NCBI RefSeq assembly: GCF_016925615.1
Contig: NZ_CP070499.1
Span: 868,001-932,000 of the forward strand
Source: Natronosporangium hydrolyticum
GTDB taxonomy: Bacteria; Actinomycetota; Actinomycetes; Mycobacteriales; Micromonosporaceae
Length of the DNA: 64,000 nt
Reading direction: 5' to 3'
Shown here: in pieces, positions 30,141 through 39,271 of the stretch
Position numbering within the stretch: position 1 is the stretch's first letter
Layout of the letters: each line of letters starts with the position of its first letter
Program-made: the position numbers and the translations under genes
Notes under the pieces: model-generated
What the model was told of the DNA's origin: nothing
The model's input: only the letters and a program-made list of their open reading frames with translations
Databases searched by the model: none

Positions 30141-31420
30141 CGGTCTCCTCCCATCATGGTCACCGGGATCGCTGGCTCCCCGGCCGAGAGCTTCAACCCT
30201 TCCCACGGTACGGCGACGAGCTCGGCGCGGAGGTGTTCGCGGGACTCGGCGAGCGTGGGTAGGTCCCGGGCCGGTTCGCCAGCGATGAGATACGGGCGCT
30301 GCAGCAGCCGGTCGTGCGGTGCCGGCTCCGGCGCTCCGCGGGATGCCACCACCTCCTCGGTGGCGGTCCCGGTGGGTTTGTGTCGGCGGACCGCGGTCTT
30401 CCGGCCGCCGATGGTGGCTTTGTGCTCGGAGCGTTTCACCACCGGTCGCCCGTCGACCTCGACCAGCTTGTAGACGAGCTCCGCGGTGGGGGCGCCGGAG
30501 CCGGTGACCACCGAGGTGCCGGCGCCGTAGGCGTCGACGGGCTCGGCGGCGAGCGCGGCGATGGCGTGCTCGTCAAGGTCACCGGAGACGATGATCTTGG
30601 TGTCGACGGCCCCGAGGGAGTCGAGCAGTTGGCGGGACTGCCGGGCCATCATCGACAGGTCGCCCGAGTCGATCCGGATGGCGCCCAGGCCGGGGCCGGC
30701 CACCGCGACCGCCCGCCGGATGCCCTCACTGATGTCGTAGGTGTCGACCAGCAGCGTCGTCTGTTTGCCCAGCGCCGCGACCTGGCCGGCGAAGGCGGCG
30801 GCCTCGTCGTCGTGGAGCAGCGTGAAGGCGTGGGCAGCGGTGCCGGCGGTGGGGATGCCGTACCGGTGCCCAGCAGCGAGGTTGGAGGTGGCGCCGAAGC
30901 CTGCCAGGTAGGCGGCGCGGGCGCAGGCAACGGCGGCCTCCTCGTGGGTGCGGCGGGAGCCCATCTCGATCAGCCGTCGCCCGCGGGCGGCGGTCACCAT
31001 CCTGGCCGCCGCCGCGGCGACCGCGCAGTCGTGGTTGAGCACCGAGAGCACCAGGGTCTCTAGGACCACGCACTCGGCGAAGGTGCCGGTGACGGTGAGG
31101 ATTGGCGAGCCCGGGTAGTAGAGCTCACCCTCGGCGTAGCCGTGGATGTCGCCGGTGAACCGGTAGTCGGCCAACCATCGCGCGGTCTGGTCGTCGACCA
31201 CGCCGGCGTCGCGGAGGTAGGCCAGCTCCGCCGGGTCGACCCGGCAGTCGGCCAGGGCGGCCAGCAACCGGCCGGTGCCGGCGACCACGCCGTACCGCCG
31301 CCCGGTGGGCAGTCTGCGGGCGAACACCTCGAAGACGCAGCGCCGATCGGCGCTGCCGTCTCGCAGCGCGGCGCTGAGCATGGTGAACTCGTAGCGATCG
31401 GTAAAGAGTGCGGTGCTCAC
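30137..31420 (-). CDS. pncB: Nicotinate phosphoribosyltransferase
   Basis: 427 residues, GTG start after GGGAGGAAC. Conserved segments include LFTDRYEFTMLSAALRDG, EMGSRRTHEEAA, LLVDTYDISEGIRRA and IRIDSGDLSMMARQSRQLLD. It makes nicotinate mononucleotide from nicotinate, PRPP and ATP. A TAGACT -10-like box lies ~30 nt upstream. Adjacent divergent clpS recalls the mycobacterial pncB1-clpS arrangement. Confidence 0.93.
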   Translation of the reverse strand: MSTALFTDRYEFTMLSAALRDGSADRRCVFEVFARRLPTGRRYGVVAGTGRLLAALADCRVDPAELAYLRDAGVVDDQTARWLADYRFTGDIHGYAEGELYYPGSPILTVTGTFAECVVLETLVLSVLNHDCAVAAAAARMVTAARGRRLIEMGSRRTHEEAAVACARAAYLAGFGATSNLAAGHRYGIPTAGTAAHAFTLLHDDEAAAFAGQVAALGKQTTLLVDTYDISEGIRRAVAVAGPGLGAIRIDSGDLSMMARQSRQLLDSLGAVDTKIIVSGDLDEHAIAALAAEPVDAYGAGTSVVTGSGAPTAELVYKLVEVDGRPVVKRSEHKATIGGRKTAVRRHKPTGTATEEVVASRGAPEPAPHDRLLQRPYLIAGEPARDLPTLAESREHLRAELVAVPWEGLKLSAGEPAIPVTMMGGDR

Positions 31421-31557
31421 GTTCCTCCCCGAAACAGCGGTCCCGGAACCAGTCTATTCATGGCGGTCGGCGGGCGATCGTGCGAAGAGCGGGAAACCGG
31501 TCAGAAAAGGCGTGAAGCACTAGCCACCGACCCGGTGGTGCGTGGCATGCTGGGGGC

Positions 31558-31848
31558 ATGACGACACCGCAGGTCGCTCCCGTTGAGGCTCCGGATTCAG
31601 CGGAGATCCCGGAGGCGGACCGGCCGTGGGTCACCATCGTGTGGAACGATCCGGTCAACCTCATGTCGTACGTCACCTGGGTGTTCCAGAAGCTGTTCGG
31701 TTACAGCCGGGAGCAGGCAGAGCGGCTGATGCTCGATGTTCATCACAAGGGCCGGGCGGTGGTCTCCAGCGGCGCCCGGGAACGCATGGAGTACGACGCC
31801 TCGCAGCTGCACGGGCACGGCCTCTGGGCCACCGTCGATAAGTCGTGA
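31558..31848 (+). CDS. clpS: ClpS adaptor protein
   Basis: 96 residues. It has the N-degron-binding motif [11 protein letters not shown] (30-40) and the helix [21 protein letters not shown]. It presents N-end-rule substrates to ClpC/ClpA with ClpP. A -10-like CATGCT (31546-31551) is 6 nt before the ATG without a ribosome-binding site. The stop overlaps the DUF2017 start (GTGA). Confidence 0.93.
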   Translation: MTTPQVAPVEAPDSAEIPEADRPWVTIVWNDPVNLMSYVTWVFQKLFGYSREQAERLMLDVHHKGRAVVSSGARERMEYDASQLHGHGLWATVDKS

Positions 31849-32345
31849 GCATGTTTCAGCGACAGGGTGAGCTCTGCGTGGCCCGGTTCTCGCCCGATGA
31901 GGTGAATGTCCTGCGTAAGGTCGCCGCCGAGGTGGTGGAGCTGTTGACGGACGGGTTCGACCGGTCGGATCCGGTGGTCGACCGGCTCTTTCCGGAGGTC
32001 TATCCGGGGCGGTCGGAGGATGCTGCTGAGTTTCGCCGCTACACCGAGGGTGAGTTGAAGACCAGCAAGATTGATCAGGCGGGGGCGATCCTGGCGACGC
32101 TGCCGTCGAGCGGTGGCGGTGACGTGACGCTCGATGGTGAATCCGCGGACGCGTGGCTCCGGGCGCTGAACGATGTTCGGCTGGCGCTCGGGGTCCGGCT
32201 GGAGGTTCAGGACGAGACGAGCCTGGAGGTGGAGCTGGATGAGGCGGTGCTGCGGGACCCCACCTCGTCGCGGGTCTACCAGTTGTCGGTCTACGCCTAT
32301 CTGGGGTATTTGCAGGAGTCGTTACTCGAGGCGCTGCAGACGTGA
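31845..32345 (+). CDS. DUF2017 family protein
   Basis: 166 residues, GTG start overlapping the clpS stop; an ATG two codons on is an alternative. Soluble and helical, ending [19 protein letters not shown], characteristic of DUF2017, which sits next to clpS throughout actinobacteria. The role is unknown. Coupling to clpS hints at a link with Clp proteolysis. Confidence 0.85.
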   Translation: MSMFQRQGELCVARFSPDEVNVLRKVAAEVVELLTDGFDRSDPVVDRLFPEVYPGRSEDAAEFRRYTEGELKTSKIDQAGAILATLPSSGGGDVTLDGESADAWLRALNDVRLALGVRLEVQDETSLEVELDEAVLRDPTSSRVYQLSVYAYLGYLQESLLEALQT

Positions 32346-32393
32346 CAACGGTCACTCCTGCACCGCCCGCCGCCGCCGGGTAGCCTGTAATCC

Positions 32394-32879
32394 GTGCTGC
32401 GGATCGATCAGGAGCTGATGGCGGCGATCGTCGCCCACGCCCGCCGGGACCACCCGGACGAGGCGTGTGGTGTCGTGGCCGGCCAAGCTGGCTCGGACAC
32501 CCCTACCCGGCATATCCCGATGGCGAACGCCGAGCGGTCCAGCACCTTCTACCGGTTCGACTCGATGGAGCAGTTGCGGGTGTGGCGGGAGATGGACGAT
32601 CGGGATGAAGAGCCCATCGTCATCTACCATTCGCACACCGCGACCGAGGCGTATCCTTCGCGTACCGATGTGAACCTGGCGGCCGAGCCGGGGGCGCACT
32701 ATCTGCTCGTGTCGACCCGCGAGCCGGACGTGACGGAGATCCGCTCCTACCGGATCGTCGACGGCGAGGTGACCGAGGAGCCGGTGCAGCTGACCGGCGA
32801 CCCGGTGGACGGCACCGCGGTGCAGTCGTACAAGTTCGGGCATAGCCCGACCGTGGTCGACTACGAGTGTCGAGCCTGA
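32394..32879 (+). CDS. mec: CysO-cysteine peptidase, JAMM/MPN metalloprotease
   Basis: 161 residues, GTG start. The JAMM motif is complete: Glu23, then His79-Ser-His81 with ten residues before Asp92 (YHSHTATEAYPSRTD). In mycobacteria Mec releases cysteine from the CysO C-terminus. TAGCCT (32381-32386) lies 7 nt before the GTG, consistent with a leaderless mRNA for mec-cysO-cysM. It is followed by cysO after 50 nt. Confidence 0.92.
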   Translation: MLRIDQELMAAIVAHARRDHPDEACGVVAGQAGSDTPTRHIPMANAERSSTFYRFDSMEQLRVWREMDDRDEEPIVIYHSHTATEAYPSRTDVNLAAEPGAHYLLVSTREPDVTEIRSYRIVDGEVTEEPVQLTGDPVDGTAVQSYKFGHSPTVVDYECRA

Positions 32880-32929
32880 GCCGCGCCCGCCTTCTTCCCA
32901 TCCGTTGTCCCGATCAGGAGCTTTCCTTC

Positions 32930-33229
32930 ATGTCTATCGATGTTCGAATCCCGACGATCCTGCGTTCCCACACCGGTGGCGCGAAGTCGGTCGAGGGGGC
33001 CGGTGAGACCCTCGCCGAGCTGCTCGCCGACCTGGATTCCCGGCATTCCGGGCTGCGGGGCCGGTTGGTCACCGAAGAGGGGTCGTTGCACCGCTTCGTC
33101 AACGTGTACGTCAACGACGAGGACGTTCGGTTCCTCGGCGCGTTGGAGGCGAAGCTCTCCGACGGCGACACGGTGACGATCCTGCCCGCTGTGGCCGGCG
33201 GTGCGCTCGGCTCTCCGCCGGCCGAGTAA
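32930..33229 (+). CDS. cysO: Sulfur-carrier protein CysO with post-diglycine tail
   Basis: 99 residues from the ATG at 32930, preceded by CAGGAGC; an in-frame start further up would overlap mec. Ubiquitin-like fold with HRFVNVYVNDEDVRFLGALE and the C-terminal ILPAVAGG. In M. tuberculosis the protein ends at that Gly-Gly and is thiocarboxylated there. Here eight residues, ALGSPPAE, follow Gly90-Gly91. They must be removed before activation if the family chemistry holds; the neighbouring Mec protease is a candidate. Confidence 0.92.
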   Translation: MSIDVRIPTILRSHTGGAKSVEGAGETLAELLADLDSRHSGLRGRLVTEEGSLHRFVNVYVNDEDVRFLGALEAKLSDGDTVTILPAVAGGALGSPPAE

Positions 33230-34204
<975 letters not shown>

Positions 34205-34236
34205 CCCGGCCACCACGGTCGGCTTTGGCCGCATCG

Positions 34237-34277
34237 GAGTTGGCCAGCGGGGTCGGATGGACCTTGCTGGCCAACTC
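34237..34277. terminator. Bidirectional terminator between cysM and the membrane-protein operon
   Basis: A perfect 12-bp inverted repeat (GAGTTGGCCAGC at 34237-34248, its complement at 34266-34277) with a 17-base loop sits between convergent genes. There is no clear T tract, as is usual for actinobacterial terminators. Confidence 0.65.
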
Positions 34278-34294
34278 TGCGGGAACCCCGCCGG

Positions 34295-36595
34295 TTAGTC
34301 CTCGCGGTCCCGTTTGAGGCGTCGACGGACCTTCGCCGGCTCTGATTCTTCGTCCTTGCCAGCGAGCGACGTGATCCAGTCGATGTGTTCTTCGTCGTAA
34401 CGTTGCCGCCGCCGTTTCGGTTCGGGCGCGGCAGCTTCGCCGGCCTCCGGGGTGGCCTGCGGATCCACCTCAGCTTCGTCGTCCGGACCGGCTACCGTAA
34501 CCGGCTCCGGGCCGGAGTCGGCCGGCGCGGGCGCTGCCCCGGTGGGTTCCGGGTCAGCGTTGGTGGGCGCGGGGACGCTGGGGCTGATGGCGGCCAGCCG
34601 CTCGGCCCACGGAGTTCGGGGGCGGGGAACCGGCGATGGCGCCGGTTCCGGGGGCGTCGCCGCCGGTTCCGGGGGCTGCGGGGCGAACTCCGGCGGCAAA
34701 TTCGCCGGCCGGCTAGCGGCCGGGGTGGCCGGCTCGGCCCAGGGCGCGGCCGGGGTGGCCGGCTCGGCCCAGGGCGCGGCCGAGGTAGCCGGCTCGGCCC
34801 AGGGCTCGGCCGCGCCTGCGGCCTGGGTGGACCTGAGCGGGTCGTCGGTGGGGTCGGCTACCGGCTCGCTGGGGCTCGCTGAGTCGGCGGGCTCGCTAGG
34901 GCTCGCAGGGTCGGCCACCGGATCGGCTCCGGTCGCGGCGGGGTCGGCGTCGCCGGCTCGGCGCTTCCGGCCCAACCAGCGGCGGCGTTTCGGCGGTTCC
35001 GCCGGAGCGGCGATCGTCGGTGGATCTACCGGGGCCGAGACCGTCGGCGGGGCCTCAGGCTGGTCGTCCAGGGCCGGGCCGGCGGAGTTGGCCCCGGGTG
35101 CGTCCGTCGGCACGGCTGCATCCGTCGGCTCGGCGATCGACCAACCAGCCAGGTCCGGCTCGGCGGCGGGCGGGGCCGCGGGCGAGGTCGGCTCCGGGGT
35201 GGTCGTCGTTCCGGAGACCGACCCGGCGGGGCGCTTTCGCCGCCCCAGGCGCCACCGAGACTGTCGGGCGCCGGCGGGCGGGTCGGCGACGTCCGGGACC
35301 GGCACCGGAACGGCCGGGTCGGGCTGCTGGTCGGCCGCTGCGAACTCGGCGGTCTCCGAGGTTGCGTCCGATGGGGCGGGTGGGGCAGGGGCCGGTGGTG
35401 TCGAGGCCGCCGTCGGCGGATCGTCCGGGACCTGGAAGCGGGCCCAATCTGGCGGGTCGAACTGAGGCGCCCGCGGGGCCCACGGGTCCTGGTCGGCCGC
35501 GGTCGGCGGGTGGGCCGCCGGTTCGTCGGCGACCGGTGGCCAGATCGGAGCGGTCGGTGTGGCGTCACCGTCCGGTGGGGCCGGATCGGCGGCCGGGATG
35601 GTCTGGGTGGTGTCGGCGTCGGCTAGTGAGTCAGCCGCCGCGGGAGTATGCGAATCGGTGGTCGTGACATTGCCGCGGTCAGGAAGTCTGACTATGCCGA
35701 CCAGTAACGACGTCAGCAACCCGGTCGCCACCCCGACCAGCGCGCCGGCGTAGGGCGAGGTCTGCAGGTCCCCGCCGTCCGCGCCGGGCGACCCGATCAG
35801 GTAGGTCGCAGCCAGTAGCGCTGGGGCGGCCGCCGTCGCCGACGCGGTCTGCAGCGGCGGCAGCCCGCGGGTCCGGGCGGCGGCTGCGAGGCCGCCGCAG
35901 ATCAACAACGCCAGCAGCGGCGGGGTAAGGATCGCGATGATCCGTTGGGCGTCGCCGAACGCGGCGAGCTCCAGCACCGCTAGTCGTACCTCGGGCAGCT
36001 GGGCGCTCGCCGGTAGCGACGGGGCGGTCGAGATCAGGGCGAGCAGCCACACCACACCGATCATGAGTGTGGTGCTGACCGCGGCGAGTCGGATAGTTAG
36101 CACCACTACTGCGGCCACGACACCGACCAGTGCCCCCAGCGCGGCGGTCAGTGTGGCCTCCAGCGCGGGGGAGGCGGCGGGGCGGCCGAGGAGCTCCGCG
36201 CCGCTGGCCGGCAGCGAAGCCAGCGGTGCGACCACCGTCGCGCCGACCCCGGCGACGACCGCGGCGGCGGCCTTCCCGGCGAGCGTGAGCGGGGCGCCGT
36301 ACCGGTTGGCCAGCGAGCTGGCCGCCGCCGCGCCCGCGAGGGTTGCGAGGATCGCGAACCAGGCGACCCAGGTCAGTTGCGCCGACCACAGGCCGTCCGA
36401 GGCGAACTCGCGCTGAAACCGGAGCAGCCCAAGCCCGTAGCCCAGTCCAAGTTGACCAGCCCCGGCAACCGCGCCGATACCCAACGCCGTCCCGAGCACC
36501 CGTCCCCACCGACGCATCTGGTCGGTCTGAGCTGGGGATGGGCGCCAACGGGCGCCGGCGGAGCGGAGTGCCCGCCGTGCGGAACCAAACGCCAT
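34295..36595 (-). CDS. Large multi-pass membrane protein with long disordered acidic/proline-rich tail
   Basis: 766 residues from the ATG at 36595. Roughly nine hydrophobic helices fill the first ~330 residues. About 430 residues of Pro/Ala/Glu/Asp-rich sequence follow, broken by short basic motifs (RRKRPAG, RRRWLGRKRRAG), ending in a charged KRRRQRYDEEHIDWI region. No family is recognised with confidence. TACCCT (36603-36608) is 7 nt before the ATG, so it may be transcribed alone as a leaderless mRNA, or follow the KaiC-like gene 86 nt upstream. The tail contains 30-bp tandem repeats. Confidence 0.65.
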   Translation of the reverse strand: MAFGSARRALRSAGARWRPSPAQTDQMRRWGRVLGTALGIGAVAGAGQLGLGYGLGLLRFQREFASDGLWSAQLTWVAWFAILATLAGAAAASSLANRYGAPLTLAGKAAAAVVAGVGATVVAPLASLPASGAELLGRPAASPALEATLTAALGALVGVVAAVVVLTIRLAAVSTTLMIGVVWLLALISTAPSLPASAQLPEVRLAVLELAAFGDAQRIIAILTPPLLALLICGGLAAAARTRGLPPLQTASATAAAPALLAATYLIGSPGADGGDLQTSPYAGALVGVATGLLTSLLVGIVRLPDRGNVTTTDSHTPAAADSLADADTTQTIPAADPAPPDGDATPTAPIWPPVADEPAAHPPTAADQDPWAPRAPQFDPPDWARFQVPDDPPTAASTPPAPAPPAPSDATSETAEFAAADQQPDPAVPVPVPDVADPPAGARQSRWRLGRRKRPAGSVSGTTTTPEPTSPAAPPAAEPDLAGWSIAEPTDAAVPTDAPGANSAGPALDDQPEAPPTVSAPVDPPTIAAPAEPPKRRRWLGRKRRAGDADPAATGADPVADPASPSEPADSASPSEPVADPTDDPLRSTQAAGAAEPWAEPATSAAPWAEPATPAAPWAEPATPAASRPANLPPEFAPQPPEPAATPPEPAPSPVPRPRTPWAERLAAISPSVPAPTNADPEPTGAAPAPADSGPEPVTVAGPDDEAEVDPQATPEAGEAAAPEPKRRRQRYDEEHIDWITSLAGKDEESEPAKVRRRLKRDRED
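34721..34810. repeat. 30-bp tandem repeat in the membrane-protein tail
   Basis: Three consecutive 30-bp units at 34721, 34751 and 34781, starting CGGGGTGGCCGGCTCGGCCC, encode repeated EPAT-PAAPWA decapeptides. They stay in frame. Confidence 0.8.
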
Positions 36596-36680
36596 GCCGG
36601 GGAGGGTACGGCGCGGGCGCGACCCGCGCCACCCCGCGTCCACCCGACTCGCACGGCCGTTGCTCACGGTATTGGTCACG

Positions 36681-38084
36681 TCACGAGGGCAGGGGGAAGG
36701 GTGGCTGGCCGGCGGTGAGCACGATCCCCTTGGGGGTGATCTCAAACTCCCGTACTCGCAGGTCATGGGTGCTGGTCCGGGTCTTGAGCACGGTCAGCGT
36801 GCGGTTGACCGTGGTCGCGAGGCCGGTGTACTGCAGTAGCACCACGTTGTCGACCAGGTGGGTGGGGCTGTTCTCGGTGAGCCGGCTGATGCCGACCAGC
36901 TCTGGCAGGTCCATGGTCGCCATCAGGCTGACCCCGGCGGCGGCGAGCCGGTGCAGCAGAGCGTAGAGGTAGGTGCGGAACTCGACCGGGTTGTTGGTGG
37001 CGAGTTGCAGGTCGCTAAGGCTGTCGACCAGGATCCGGGTGGCACCGGTCTTGGCGACCGTGTCGAGTAGTTGGTAAGCCCACTCGTCAAGGTGGAGATT
37101 GACCGGGCTGCGGTACATCACCGTGACCGGGCTCTCCTTGATCGACCAACCGAAGGTGGCGGCGAGCTGCTCCAGCTGGGCCGGGCGTTCCTGGAGCGTG
37201 GCGATGAGCCCGCGTTCACCCGCCGCTACCCCGCCGAAGACGAAGTGCAGGCCCATCAAGGTCTTGCCGGAGCCGGGCGGCCCCGCGACGACCGTGGTGG
37301 CGCCCGGTCGGTAGCCGTCGCTGAGCATGTCGTCCAGCGCCTGGATGCCGGAGGAGAGCCGCCGAGTGTTGTCGACCGGCCGGAACCGCTGCGGTTGCTC
37401 CCGCGGGTCCACCAGTCGGGGGAAGACCTGCAGCCCTTCGGTGGTGATCCGGTACGCGTGCTCGCCCGGCCGGAAGTCGCTGCCGCGAAGCTTGCGCACT
37501 TGTATGGACCGGAACCGGGACTCCTGCGTCGGGCCCTCGGTGAGCGAGATGATCGAGTCTGCGACGGCGAACTCGGGCGCCACTGCGGTCTCGCTCTCTT
37601 CGTACTCGCCGACCCAGAGCGAGGTCACCGGGAACGCGCTGACCGTCCCGGCGAGGGTGTGGAGAAACCGGCGGAACTCGCCCTCATCCTCCGCGTACGG
37701 GTGGAGCGCCTTGAAGCTGTCGATCACCATGATGCCGGGGCGCATCTCGCGTAGCAGTGAGCGAACCCGGTCGAGCACTCCGGAGAGTCCTTGCTGGGCG
37801 AGGACTTCGCCGAGGTCGTCGTATCGGACTCGGCCGCCGACAGCGGTCGGTTCGAAGAACGACAGGGTCTGGCCGAACCGGAGGATCTTCTCCAGCGGCT
37901 CCGAGACGGTGGAGAGATAGATCGCGGGCTGCTCTTCGGTGGCGGTGTGGAAGATGCACTGCTGCGCCAGGACGGTTTTGCCGGTGCCGGGCAGCCCGAT
38001 GACCAGGTTTATCGCATTGCGTGGGAAACCACCGCCGAGCACCGCGTTGAGGGCGCTGCTGCCGGTGGCGAGCCGGTCGGTCAT
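36681..38084 (-). CDS. Double-domain KaiC-like ATPase
   Basis: 467 residues with two RecA/KaiC domains. First: Walker A GLPGTGKT (30-37) and Walker B IMVIDS (118-123). Second: Walker A GPPGSGKT (268-275) and Walker B ILVDSLSD (351-358). The tandem layout is that of KaiC. The paired catalytic glutamates are reduced to single ones (SEPLE near 61-65, QERPA near 299-303), and the C-terminal Ser/Thr autophosphorylation segment of cyanobacterial KaiC is not recognisable. Its ATG overlaps the stop of the MerR/receiver gene, so the two are coupled. Without KaiA or KaiB nearby a clock role is not supported; signalling ATPase is the safer call. Confidence 0.85.
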   Translation of the reverse strand: MTDRLATGSSALNAVLGGGFPRNAINLVIGLPGTGKTVLAQQCIFHTATEEQPAIYLSTVSEPLEKILRFGQTLSFFEPTAVGGRVRYDDLGEVLAQQGLSGVLDRVRSLLREMRPGIMVIDSFKALHPYAEDEGEFRRFLHTLAGTVSAFPVTSLWVGEYEESETAVAPEFAVADSIISLTEGPTQESRFRSIQVRKLRGSDFRPGEHAYRITTEGLQVFPRLVDPREQPQRFRPVDNTRRLSSGIQALDDMLSDGYRPGATTVVAGPPGSGKTLMGLHFVFGGVAAGERGLIATLQERPAQLEQLAATFGWSIKESPVTVMYRSPVNLHLDEWAYQLLDTVAKTGATRILVDSLSDLQLATNNPVEFRTYLYALLHRLAAAGVSLMATMDLPELVGISRLTENSPTHLVDNVVLLQYTGLATTVNRTLTVLKTRTSTHDLRVREFEITPKGIVLTAGQPPFPLPS

Positions 38085-38779
38085 GGCGTGGCCCTTTCTC
38101 GTCGGAGGAAGGCGCTGTCGCCGAGCAGGTCCCGGACGGCCGAGACCAACTGCAGGGGTTCGATCGGCTTGGGCAGGAACGCCGAAGCCCCGGCGCTGAG
38201 GGCCGAGTCGCCGAGTCGGAGGGTGCAGATGGCCAGGATGGGGCCGTGCCCCTGCTCGTGGAGCTGTCGACAGAGCTCTACGCCCCGCCCGGCCGAGATC
38301 ATGAGGTCCACGATCACCAGGTCCGGGCTGGCGCTAGCCTTGCTGAGGGTGTCGTCGAAATCCATCGCGAGCGATACCGCGTAACCTTCGGTGCGGAGGA
38401 AGTACTCCGAGAACTCGGCCGCGAACGGGTCCCGTTCAGCGAGCAGGATGAGTAGCGAGTTGCCGCCGCTCGCGAGTGGTTGCCCGTCCGGAGCCTGGAT
38501 GCGTTCCCGCAGGAGCCGGTGCGCGTCGGAGGGGGAGAGGCCCGCTGCGACCTGGTCGGCGAGGTATCGGAGCTGCTCGACCTGGTCGCGGGAGTAGAGC
38601 CGGTGGCCTCCCTCACTGCGGGTGGGGACGACCACGCCATACCGCTCATGCCAGGTGCGCAGTGTGGGCGTGGGGACGTTGACCATCCGGGCGACCGCGC
38701 CGATGCTGTACAGCGGCTGGCCGCTGATCTCCTGATCGCCCGAGTCAGGAGCGGTCGGTGTTGGTCCGCTGCCCGCCAT
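38081..38779 (-). CDS. MerR-type DNA-binding / response-regulator receiver fusion
   Basis: 232 residues from the ATG at 38779. Residues 24-90 are a MerR/MlrA-like winged helix (YSIGAVARMVNVPTPTLRTWHERYG, RLYSRDQVEQL). Residues 108-221 are a receiver with Glu115/Asp117, phospho-acceptor Asp158 (VIVDLM), Thr186 and Lys204 (LPKP), all intact. The receiver takes the place of the ligand-binding domain usual in this class, for example B12-binding in CarH. An upstream ATG at 38818 lies over the -35 region and is rejected; the mRNA looks leaderless. The stop overlaps the KaiC-like gene. Confidence 0.85.
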   Translation of the reverse strand: MAGSGPTPTAPDSGDQEISGQPLYSIGAVARMVNVPTPTLRTWHERYGVVVPTRSEGGHRLYSRDQVEQLRYLADQVAAGLSPSDAHRLLRERIQAPDGQPLASGGNSLLILLAERDPFAAEFSEYFLRTEGYAVSLAMDFDDTLSKASASPDLVIVDLMISAGRGVELCRQLHEQGHGPILAICTLRLGDSALSAGASAFLPKPIEPLQLVSAVRDLLGDSAFLRRERATP

Positions 38780-38785
38780 GTGCCC

Positions 38786-38815
38786 ATCGTAGTGGTGTAC
38801 CACATAATTACTCAA
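38786..38815 (-). promoter_or_regulatory. Promoter with palindromic operator for the MerR/receiver gene
   Basis: Minus strand: TTGAGT (38810-38815), 18-bp spacer, TACGAT (38786-38791), then 6 nt to the ATG. The spacer contains the palindrome GTGGT-GT-ACCAC (38792-38803). MerR-family proteins characteristically bind dyads placed between -35 and -10 boxes, so autoregulation is likely. Confidence 0.6.
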
Positions 38816-38832
38816 CATTTGGGCAACACCTA

Positions 38833-38862
38833 TTGACCAGGGTTCTTCATCGCGCCTAGCAT
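38833..38862 (+). promoter_or_regulatory. Probable promoter of the STAS-domain gene
   Basis: TTGACC (38833-38838) and TAGCAT (38857-38862) are spaced 18 bp, ~55 nt before the chosen start. It is divergent from and close to the MerR/receiver promoter, so one regulator could control both. Confidence 0.5.
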
Positions 38863-38918
38863 CAACAATATCTACTCACCCAGCATGGATGTACCGTGCG
38901 TCCCGCGAAGGAGTTCCC

Positions 38919-39260
38919 GTGGCGGAAGGGACCATTGCTGAACCGTTGCGCATCACGGTTCAGCCGACGGCCGGCGGGGCGGTGCGGCTCGCTGTCTTCG
39001 GCGTGGTGGACCTGGCCACGGCGCCGCAGCTGCGCACCACCGTGCTCGCGCACATCCACGCCCCGCGACGCCCCACCGGAGTGGAACTCGACCTCGAAGC
39101 GGCCACCTTCATGGACGCGGTCGGGGTCCGGGCACTGCTCGACGGCCACCGCGCCGCGGCGCAGTCCCGCCTGGCGTACACCATCCACAACCCGCGCGGT
39201 ATGGTTGCGCACATCCTGACGCTCTCCGGCGTCACCGAGGTGCTGTCGATCGTGGGCTAG
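38919..39260 (+). CDS. STAS-domain (anti-sigma-factor-antagonist-like) protein
   Basis: 113 residues from the GTG at 38919, chosen because GAAGGAG (38907-38913) precedes it by 5 nt. STAS fold: [16 protein letters not shown] and [21 protein letters not shown]. In SpoIIAA-type antagonists the phosphorylated serine follows the Asp of the DSSG motif; here the motif is Asp66-Ala67-Val68-Gly69, so it cannot be phosphorylated there. It could be a constitutive antagonist or a non-partner-switching STAS protein. Confidence 0.8.
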   Translation: MAEGTIAEPLRITVQPTAGGAVRLAVFGVVDLATAPQLRTTVLAHIHAPRRPTGVELDLEAATFMDAVGVRALLDGHRAAAQSRLAYTIHNPRGMVAHILTLSGVTEVLSIVG

Positions 39261-39271
39261 CCGCACCCATT

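Noticed and set aside
36681..38084. Circadian clock KaiC
   Set aside because: No KaiA or KaiB gene nearby and the autophosphorylation segment is not recognisable; only the domain architecture is shared.
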